Positions 6,241 to 10,797 of a stretch of DNA of 10,797 bases are shown here, piece after piece (positions within the stretch are counted from its first letter, which is position 1; every line of letters begins with the position of its first letter). The notes below the pieces were generated by a model. It saw only the letters and a program-made list of their open reading frames with translations. It did no database searches and had not been told where the DNA came from. Location: NCBI GenBank assembly GCA_002430545.1, contig DJCM01000016.1, positions 18,611 to 29,407 of the forward strand, read 5' to 3'. Made by a program: the position numbers and the translations under genes. The stretch comes from Flavobacteriaceae bacterium UBA5950. GTDB taxonomy: Bacteria > Bacteroidota > Bacteroidia > Flavobacteriales > Flavobacteriaceae.

Positions 6241-7089
6241 TCAGGATGAGGAAGTTTGTGATGACTGTTGATTCATAAAATTCACAATTTTGAAAACCTG
6301 AACAGCTTCCTTTACATCATGTACACGCAAAATAGACGCCCCTTGCAAGGCAGCAATTGTATGAACGACAGTTGCGCCGTTGAGTGCATTTTCGGCATCA
6401 ACATCTATTGGCTTTTGGATCATTGATTTTCGAGAAGCACCAACTAAAATGGGATGACCTAATGATTGAAATTTATCAAGATGATGTAAAAGCTGATAAT
6501 TGTGAGACAGTGTTTTTCCAAATCCAAAACCAGGATCAAGAATGATCTGTTGAATACCTTTTTTGATAGCACGATCACGATAGGTTTCCATTGCACGAAA
6601 CACATCATCCACCACTTGATTATATGAAGGATTTTTTTGCATGGTTTTAGGCGTTCCTTGTATATGCATTGCTATATAGGGAACACCCAAAGACGCAACA
6701 ACAGCAAGCATACGATCGTCAAAAGTTCCTGCAGAAATATCATTGACAATCGAAGCACCAGAAGCAACAGCCTTTTCAGCCACTACACTAGACGTGGTGT
6801 CTATCGAAATGATGGCCTTTGGAACATGCTGTTTGATGGCGTTTATGGCAGGGATCACTCGATTGATTTCTTCCTTTTCATCCACAGCATCTGCACCTGG
6901 TTTGGTACTAGCACCTCCGATATCTATGAAAGTCGCACCATCTTCCGACATTTGTTTGGCATGAGATACAATGACATTTAAATCCTTGTATTTCCCGCCG
7001 TCATAAAAAGAGTCTGGCGTTACATTGAGCACGCCCATCACATGACCTTCAGACAGGTCTATTGTTGTTGAATTACAGTTGATAACCAT
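6241..7089 (-). CDS. folP: Dihydropteroate synthase
   Basis: DHPS joins p-aminobenzoate to 6-hydroxymethyl-dihydropterin diphosphate in folate synthesis and is the sulfonamide target. The 282-residue protein shows the family motifs in order: GVLNVTPDSF (19-28), DIGGASTKPGA (56-66), SIDT (95-98), VNDI (115-118), MHIQGTPKTMQ (141-151), DPGFGFGKT (185-193), GASRK (217-221) and RVHD (255-258). One oddity is Lys63 in STKPG, where the usual residue is Arg, an anion-binding residue in E. coli DHPS. The other phosphate ligands, Arg255 and His257, are kept. The last 9 residues are a Ser/Gln-rich tail. The ATG at 7089 is the only good start. It is the first gene of the minus-strand folP-cdaA pair and is divergent from the DUF1599 gene across 70 bp. 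Confidence 0.96.
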   Translation of the reverse strand: MVINCNSTTIDLSEGHVMGVLNVTPDSFYDGGKYKDLNVIVSHAKQMSEDGATFIDIGGASTKPGADAVDEKEEINRVIPAINAIKQHVPKAIISIDTTSSVVAEKAVASGASIVNDISAGTFDDRMLAVVASLGVPYIAMHIQGTPKTMQKNPSYNQVVDDVFRAMETYRDRAIKKGIQQIILDPGFGFGKTLSHNYQLLHHLDKFQSLGHPILVGASRKSMIQKPIDVDAENALNGATVVHTIAALQGASILRVHDVKEAVQVFKIVNFMNQQSSQTSSS

Positions 7090-7134
7090 TCAAAATTGGA
7101 TTGGGAAAGAATAGATTTTTAAAAAAATTTGACC

Positions 7135-7142
7135 GAAATTTA
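7135..7142 (-). promoter_or_regulatory. Weak candidate folP promoter box TAAATTTC
   Basis: On the minus strand this reads TAAATTTC, one base off TAnnTTTG, and would give folP a leader of about 40 nt. No -33 TTG sits at a good distance. On the plus strand TAGATTTT (7112-7119), also one base off, could serve the DUF1599 gene. Neither is firm. Confidence 0.25.
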
Positions 7143-7159
7143 CACAAAAGTTTTTCATC

Positions 7160-7699
7160 TTGGTTACAACAGATCAACAGTATGATGATGCAGTGCAAAT
7201 GTGCAGGGATTTATTCCTCAAAAAAATGCATGATTATGGTTGTGCATGGCGAATCTTGCGAGTATCGTCGTTGACAGATCAAATTTTTATCAAGGCTCAG
7301 CGCATACGAACCCTACAACAGAAAGCAACACAACGTGTTGACGAAGGACAATTTTCAGAGTTTATTGGAATTTTGAACTACTGTGTCATGGCTTTGATTC
7401 AAATTGATAAGGGAATTGCCGATCAGCCCGATATGTCTGAAGATGAGGTGTTGTCTCTTTATAATGCGCAAATCGACTTGGCAAAGTCTCTCATGCAAAA
7501 CAAAAATCACGACTATGGAGAGGCCTGGCGTGATATGCGTGTGAGTTCATTGACTGATTTGATTCTACAAAAATTATTGCGCGTCAAACAAATTGAAAAC
7601 AATGATGGCCAAACACTAGTGAGTGAAGGTCTTGTGGGCAATTATCAGGACATGATCAACTATGCAGTTTTTGCGATTATTCACTTAGAGAATTCATGA
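7160..7699 (+). CDS. DUF1599 family protein with two copies of the domain
   Basis: This is a 179-residue protein of unknown function, recognised as DUF1599. I recall that this family has been renamed nucleotide modification associated domain 1 because of phage relatives. The protein is an internal duplication. Residues 8-85 and 101-177 share HDYGxAWRxxRVSSLTD (24-40 and 117-133), then a basic helix, then a second shared block (IGILNYCVMALI against QDMINYAVFAII). No signal peptide or membrane span is evident. The start is a TTG at 7160: an in-frame TGA at 7130-7132 closes the frame upstream, and the resulting N-terminus fits the family. The gene overlaps the permease gene by 4 bp (ATGA) and heads a tight five-gene row. 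Being divergent from folP might hint at nucleotide or folate metabolism, but that is only a guess. Confidence 0.88.
   Translation: MVTTDQQYDDAVQMCRDLFLKKMHDYGCAWRILRVSSLTDQIFIKAQRIRTLQQKATQRVDEGQFSEFIGILNYCVMALIQIDKGIADQPDMSEDEVLSLYNAQIDLAKSLMQNKNHDYGEAWRDMRVSSLTDLILQKLLRVKQIENNDGQTLVSEGLVGNYQDMINYAVFAIIHLENS
7181..7690 (+). repeat. Tandem domain duplication within the DUF1599 gene
   Basis: Two protein-level copies, about 7181-7414 and 7460-7690, have their conserved blocks offset by 93 codons. The DNA of the copies has diverged widely, so the duplication is old and under protein-level selection, not a recent slippage repeat. Confidence 0.8.
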
Positions 7700-8766
7700 A
7701 TTTTTTAAATAGAATCACCTCCATATTTATCACCCTTTGGGGTGTTGCGACAGTGGTTTTCTTTTTGTTTAGTGTACTTCCTGGCGATCCTGCGAGAATG
7801 ATGTTGGGTCAAAACGAAAATCAAGAGGAACTGCAATTGATTCAACAAAAATATGGTTTTGATCAGCCAATTTTTATACAATATATTAATTACTTAAATG
7901 ACTTGAGTCCAATCTCAGCACACCCACTGCAACACGATTTTAATGGCCTTTCTACCCAACAATACACCTATATAAGTCTACTCAATATAGGGGAGAGGTC
8001 TGTTGTTTTAAAATGGCCCTACCTCAGAGAATCTTATCACAGAAGTGGCATAAAAGTAAGTCAGGTGATTGGAAACACCCTTCCAAATACTGCTATACTT
8101 GCGATAGCTGCACTATTGATTGCTATTTCCTTCGGCTTATTGTTTGGGATTTTATCAGCAATCTATGCCAACAGCACTTTCGATCGAGTGATTCAATTGG
8201 TGAGTACATTGGGGATGAGTTTGCCTTCTTTTTTTAGTGCAATTCTTGTTGCTTGGATTTTTGGTTTTTTGTTGCATCAATACACTTCATTAGACATGAC
8301 AGGAAGTTTGTATGCGCTTGATGACATGGGGGAGTCGTATCGCATTGTTTGGAAAAACCTAATACTTCCAGCTTTTGTATTGGGGATTCGACCACTGGCA
8401 GTGGTTTCCCAACTGATGCGAAATGCACTATTGGATGAATGGAATCGTGGCTATGTCAAAACAGCTCGCGCCAAGGGATTGTCGACAGCAACCATTATCT
8501 GGAAGCATATGTTGAAAAACGCACTCAATCCAGTTATCACTGCTCTTTCGGGTTGGTTTGCAAGCATGTTGGCAGGGGCAGTGTTTGTAGAATATATTTT
8601 TGGATGGAACGGAATAGGAAAAGAAATTGTAAACGCACTCAATTTTCTTGATATACCAGTGCTCATGGGATCAGTACTAACTGTTTCGTTTCTCTTTATC
8701 ATCATTAACCAAGTTGTAGATTTGCTCTACGCTTACTTAGATCCCAAAGTACAATTAAACAAATAA
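7696..8766 (+). CDS. DppB/OppB-type ABC transporter permease
   Basis: This is an inner-membrane permease subunit of the dipeptide/oligopeptide/nickel importer family, 356 residues long. An N-terminal segment (8-28) is followed by FSVLPGDPARMMLG, typical of the DppB N-terminal domain. A long hydrophilic region (about 35-125) contains an extension absent from E. coli DppB-like proteins as I know them. The BPD_transp_1 domain follows, with hydrophobic segments near 132-155, 167-191, 222-238, 282-302 and 322-346. The EAA-like ATPase contact loop is YVKTARAKGLSTATIIWKH (253-271). The start overlaps the DUF1599 stop as ATGA. No partner permease, ATPase or binding protein is in the window, so partners must be encoded elsewhere. 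The substrate is probably peptide-like but unproven. tpiA starts 5 bp after its stop. Confidence 0.9.
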   Translation: MNFLNRITSIFITLWGVATVVFFLFSVLPGDPARMMLGQNENQEELQLIQQKYGFDQPIFIQYINYLNDLSPISAHPLQHDFNGLSTQQYTYISLLNIGERSVVLKWPYLRESYHRSGIKVSQVIGNTLPNTAILAIAALLIAISFGLLFGILSAIYANSTFDRVIQLVSTLGMSLPSFFSAILVAWIFGFLLHQYTSLDMTGSLYALDDMGESYRIVWKNLILPAFVLGIRPLAVVSQLMRNALLDEWNRGYVKTARAKGLSTATIIWKHMLKNALNPVITALSGWFASMLAGAVFVEYIFGWNGIGKEIVNALNFLDIPVLMGSVLTVSFLFIIINQVVDLLYAYLDPKVQLNK

Positions 8767-8771
8767 AAATC

Positions 8772-9524
8772 ATGAGAAAACAAATTGTTGCAGGAAATTG
8801 GAAAATGAATAAAACTGAGTCAGAATCAATTCGGCTCATTGATGAAATCAAAGCCCAGAATTTGAATGAAAATGTGAATGTTTTTATCGCTCCTACTTTT
8901 GTAAATCTAGCGTCTGCTGTAAAGTCCACCAAAGACAGTGGGATTGAAGTTGCAGCGCAAAACATGCATCAATCGAGCAGTGGCGCCTATACAGGTGAAA
9001 TTTCTACTGGGATGCTTCTAGACATAGGTGTGAAGCATGTGATATTGGGTCATTCAGAACGTCGTGCCTACTTTGGTGAAACAGATGAACTTTTGAAAGA
9101 AAAGGTACAAGCTGCCTTAGATGCTGGTTTGCAAGTCATCTTCTGCTTTGGCGAAGAACTTGATGATCGCAAATCTGGAGGACACTTCGATGTTGTCAAA
9201 CAGCAATTGTCAACTGCTTTGTTTGACTTAGACAAGTCGCAATGGAGCCAGATTGTTTTGGCATATGAGCCTGTATGGGCAATCGGCACAGGCGAAACAG
9301 CAAGTCCAGCGCAAGCACAAGAAATGCATGCTTTTATACGCACATTAATTGAGGATCATTATGATAGCGCTTGTGCTGATGGGGTTTCCATTCTTTATGG
9401 TGGGAGTGTAAAACCAGCGAATGCAGCAGAAATTTTTACACAAACTGATGTGGATGGGGGTCTAATTGGAGGGGCTTCTCTACAAGCAGCAGACTTTGCA
9501 GCCATTGTCAATGGATTTGAATGA
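8772..9524 (+). CDS. tpiA: Triosephosphate isomerase
   Basis: TpiA interconverts dihydroxyacetone phosphate and glyceraldehyde 3-phosphate in glycolysis and gluconeogenesis. The 250-residue TIM barrel has its full active site: Asn9 and Lys11 in AGNWKMN, His94 in ILGHSERR and Glu166 in AYEPVWAIGTG. The phosphate-gripping loop 6 begins at AIGTG (170-174), and the C-terminal phosphate motifs YGGSVKP (209-215) and GGLIGGASL are also present. The ATG at 8772 gives the standard N-terminus, MRKQIVAGNWKMN. It lies 5 bp after the permease gene and overlaps prmA by 14 bp, so it is almost surely part of one transcript with both. The protein is cytoplasmic, and nothing looks unusual in it. Confidence 0.97.
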   Translation: MRKQIVAGNWKMNKTESESIRLIDEIKAQNLNENVNVFIAPTFVNLASAVKSTKDSGIEVAAQNMHQSSSGAYTGEISTGMLLDIGVKHVILGHSERRAYFGETDELLKEKVQAALDAGLQVIFCFGEELDDRKSGGHFDVVKQQLSTALFDLDKSQWSQIVLAYEPVWAIGTGETASPAQAQEMHAFIRTLIEDHYDSACADGVSILYGGSVKPANAAEIFTQTDVDGGLIGGASLQAADFAAIVNGFE

Positions 9525-10353
9525 TACTTATATAGAGATAGATTTTGATGTTTCCCCTCCTGCGGGTAGGGACATTCTGCTTGCCCTATTGTCGAGTCAC
9601 CAATTTGAAAGTTTTATGGAGACAGAGACTGGTTTAAAGGCCTATGTCAGACAAAACAATTTGAAGTCAATAAACCTTGAACAACTGACAACCAATATGC
9701 CCTCTAACTTTGTTGTTTTACATCAGATTGCAGAAATTCCGTATGAAAACTGGAATCAAAAATGGGAGTCTTCTTTCGATCCCATTGTTGTTGGAGATTA
9801 TACTGTACGCGCACCCTTTCACCCACCAAAAAAAACAACCAATGAACTGATTATTGAGCCCAAAATGTCGTTTGGTACAGGTCATCATCAGACCACCAAG
9901 TTAATGATGAACACTGCTTTGAAAATAGATTTTGAAAATAAGCGTATTTTGGACATGGGATGTGGGACTGGAATATTGGGAATTTTAGCATCTCATCTAG
10001 GAGCAAAAAGCATTGTGGCAGTTGACATCGAACCATGGTGTGTAGAGAATACAGTTGAAAACGCAAAGCGCAATGGATGTGAGCAGTTTTTAGAAGCATG
10101 CTTAGGGGATATTGATGTCGTTGCTGGTACTTATGATTTGATCTTTGCCAACATCAATCGAAATACACTATTGCGACACATTCCACAATATGTACAACAA
10201 CTTCAGTATCAAGGGATATTGTTATTGAGTGGATTTTATGATAAAGATTTGGATGAAATAACTCAGAAATGTTTGCAAAATGGGTTGATTTTAGACTCAC
10301 AAACATCTCTTGATGATTGGGTTTGCGTAAAATACGTATATTCAGACTTGTGA
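9511..10353 (+). CDS. prmA: Ribosomal protein L11 methyltransferase
   Basis: PrmA uses S-adenosylmethionine to methylate ribosomal protein L11. The 280-residue protein has an N-terminal substrate-recognition domain (about 1-75, including FESFMETETGLKAYV), then the class I methyltransferase fold. FGTGHHQTT (121-129) is a PrmA hallmark, LDMGCGTGILG (147-157) binds SAM, and IFANINRNTL (211-220) is the family's version of motif IV. I start it at the ATG at 9511, which gives MDLNDTYIEIDF and a 14 bp overlap with tpiA. The frame is open to a TTG at 9466, but those extra residues lie over tpiA and do not resemble the family. Its end overlaps clpS as GTGA (10350-10353). Confidence 0.95.
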   Translation: MDLNDTYIEIDFDVSPPAGRDILLALLSSHQFESFMETETGLKAYVRQNNLKSINLEQLTTNMPSNFVVLHQIAEIPYENWNQKWESSFDPIVVGDYTVRAPFHPPKKTTNELIIEPKMSFGTGHHQTTKLMMNTALKIDFENKRILDMGCGTGILGILASHLGAKSIVAVDIEPWCVENTVENAKRNGCEQFLEACLGDIDVVAGTYDLIFANINRNTLLRHIPQYVQQLQYQGILLLSGFYDKDLDEITQKCLQNGLILDSQTSLDDWVCVKYVYSDL

Positions 10354-10640
10354 AGAATCGATTTGACCAACATAAAGAGCAAGAAAACCCAGAGCACGAT
10401 GTGCTTGTGGCGACAGATCGTGAGCATGAAATCATATTGTATAACGATGACGTCAACACCTTTGATCATGTTATTCAAACCTTGATTTCTGTATGCGAAC
10501 ACACTGCCCAACAAGCAGAACAATGCGCCATGATTGTACATTACAACGGAAAATGCACAGTTAAGTCTGGAAGTTATAAAGAACTCGAACCAAGATGTCT
10601 GCGTTTACTCAATGCAGGTTTGAGTGCTGAGATCGTTTAA
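10350..10640 (+). CDS. clpS: ATP-dependent Clp protease adaptor ClpS
   Basis: ClpS delivers N-degron substrates, proteins with bulky N-terminal residues, to ClpAP-type proteases. From the GTG at 10350 the protein has 96 residues: a flexible N-terminal tail (1-26) and the folded core. The N-end-residue binding motif is YNDDVNTFDHV (31-41), with Asn32, Asp33 and Asp34. CEHTAQQAEQ (49-58) and His64 in VHYNGKC complete the pocket. The frame is open to a TTG at 10317, but that would lengthen the tail inside prmA. The GTG fits better because it makes a 4 bp GTGA overlap with the prmA stop, which favours coupled translation. No Clp ATPase gene is in the window. It is the last gene of the row. Confidence 0.94.
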   Translation: MKNRFDQHKEQENPEHDVLVATDREHEIILYNDDVNTFDHVIQTLISVCEHTAQQAEQCAMIVHYNGKCTVKSGSYKELEPRCLRLLNAGLSAEIV

Positions 10641-10666
10641 ATAACTTCGTTTAAACCATTTTTTTT
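10635..10666 (+). terminator. Possible weak terminator after clpS
   Basis: GTTTAAA (10635-10641) and TTTAAAC (10650-10656) can pair around an 8-base loop, followed two bases later by eight T (10659-10666). The stem is 7 bp with one G-C pair, so it is weak. The left arm overlaps the clpS stop codon. Confidence 0.38.
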
Positions 10667-10674
10667 AGATTAAT

Positions 10675-10682
10675 TATCTTTG
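10675..10682 (+). promoter_or_regulatory. Probable promoter -7 box TATCTTTG of the last gene
   Basis: This is an exact TAnnTTTG match 17 bp before the ATG at 10700. It follows the T-run after clpS, so the secreted-protein gene probably has its own promoter. No clear TTG is present at -33. Confidence 0.5.
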
Positions 10683-10699
10683 AAAAAAAAGATTGCACA

Positions 10700-10797
10700 A
10701 TGAAGACAGATAAAATTATCCTGGCTTTACTATTTGGCGCCAGCACAATGTATGCCCAAACAGATCATTTGAAAACGAGTATTCACCAATTTGTCGC
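10700..10797 (+). CDS. Secreted protein of unknown function (5' end only)
   Basis: Only the first 32 codons and two more bases lie in the window. The product begins MKTDKIILALLFGASTMYAQ: a short charged start, a hydrophobic core (about 6-15) and a probable signal peptidase I site after MYA. No lipobox Cys is seen near the cleavage point, so it is probably not a lipoprotein. The mature part begins QTDHLKTSIHQFV, which is too little to assign a family. An A-rich stretch precedes the ATG, and a TATCTTTG promoter box lies just upstream. The signal peptide with Gln after the cleaved Ala is common for exported proteins of this phylum. Confidence 0.75.
   Translation, partial: MKTDKIILALLFGASTMYAQTDHLKTSIHQFV

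Noticed and set aside
6637..6981. 114-codon open frame opposite folP
   Set aside because: It is an antisense shadow of a fully convincing folP. Its product is a biased mix of His, Arg and Ser with no recognisable motif or start context.
569..8186. CGATCG palindromes (six seen: 569, 2337, 3564, 3997, 6713, 8181), considered as a repeat or DNA-modification signature
   Set aside because: The count is above what an AT-rich sequence would give by chance, but all six are inside coding regions in ordinary codons such as TCGATCGA, without a shared frame or spacing. A whole-genome count would be needed.
8451..8705. Open frames opposite the permease gene
   Set aside because: They are antisense to the conserved permease core, and their composition follows from the hydrophobic codons on the other strand.
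1..10797. Search for mobile elements, CRISPR arrays, phage genes or defence systems
   Set aside because: Nearly all sequence is accounted for by core genes with intact frames. No transposase, integrase, spaced direct repeats or terminal inverted repeats were seen.

Overview
This window looks like an ordinary, fully used stretch of a Bacteroidetes chromosome, most likely a flavobacterium-like member. Four things point there. Families largely confined to that phylum are present (DUF4293 and a two-copy DUF1599). Rho carries a K/N/Q/E-rich insert in its N-terminal region. The promoter-like boxes fit TAnnTTTG, the -7 element used by Bacteroidetes. Upstream regions are A/T-rich and no strong Shine-Dalgarno sequence is visible. 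I find no mobile element, phage gene, CRISPR array or defence cluster.

Layout, left to right. The 3' end of a tRNA, probably tRNA-Glu, is followed after 17 bp by rpsT (ribosomal protein S20). A bidirectional hairpin terminator separates rpsT from the convergent rho gene. Divergent from rho is a small DUF4293 membrane protein gene. It converges, with a 3 bp gap, on a YfcE-like phosphoesterase gene. Divergent from that, truA and a lipid A exporter-like ABC half-transporter form a 4-bp-overlapping pair. Their transcript meets, with no gap at all, the opposite-strand folP-cdaA unit (dihydropteroate synthase and c-di-AMP synthase). Divergent from folP, five genes run rightwards in a very compact row: DUF1599, a DppB-like permease, tpiA, prmA and clpS. 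The window ends in the first 32 codons of a secreted protein.

Functionally these are core genes: translation (rpsT, truA, prmA), transcription termination (rho), adaptor-mediated proteolysis (clpS), glycolysis (tpiA), folate (folP), second messenger (cdaA) and transport (the two ABC proteins). The tight rows suggest co-transcription more than a shared pathway.

Corrected starts matter here. Rho probably begins at 1842, DUF4293 at a GTG (1948), the phosphoesterase at 2847, prmA at 9511 and clpS at a GTG (10350). TruA, CdaA and DUF1599 appear to use TTG.

I do not see an undescribed multi-gene system. The points most worth a second look are the duplicated DUF1599 gene coupled to a lone peptide-type permease, Lys in place of the usual substrate-binding Arg in DHPS, the disordered insert in Rho, two convergent junctions with no visible terminator, and overlapping divergent promoters.
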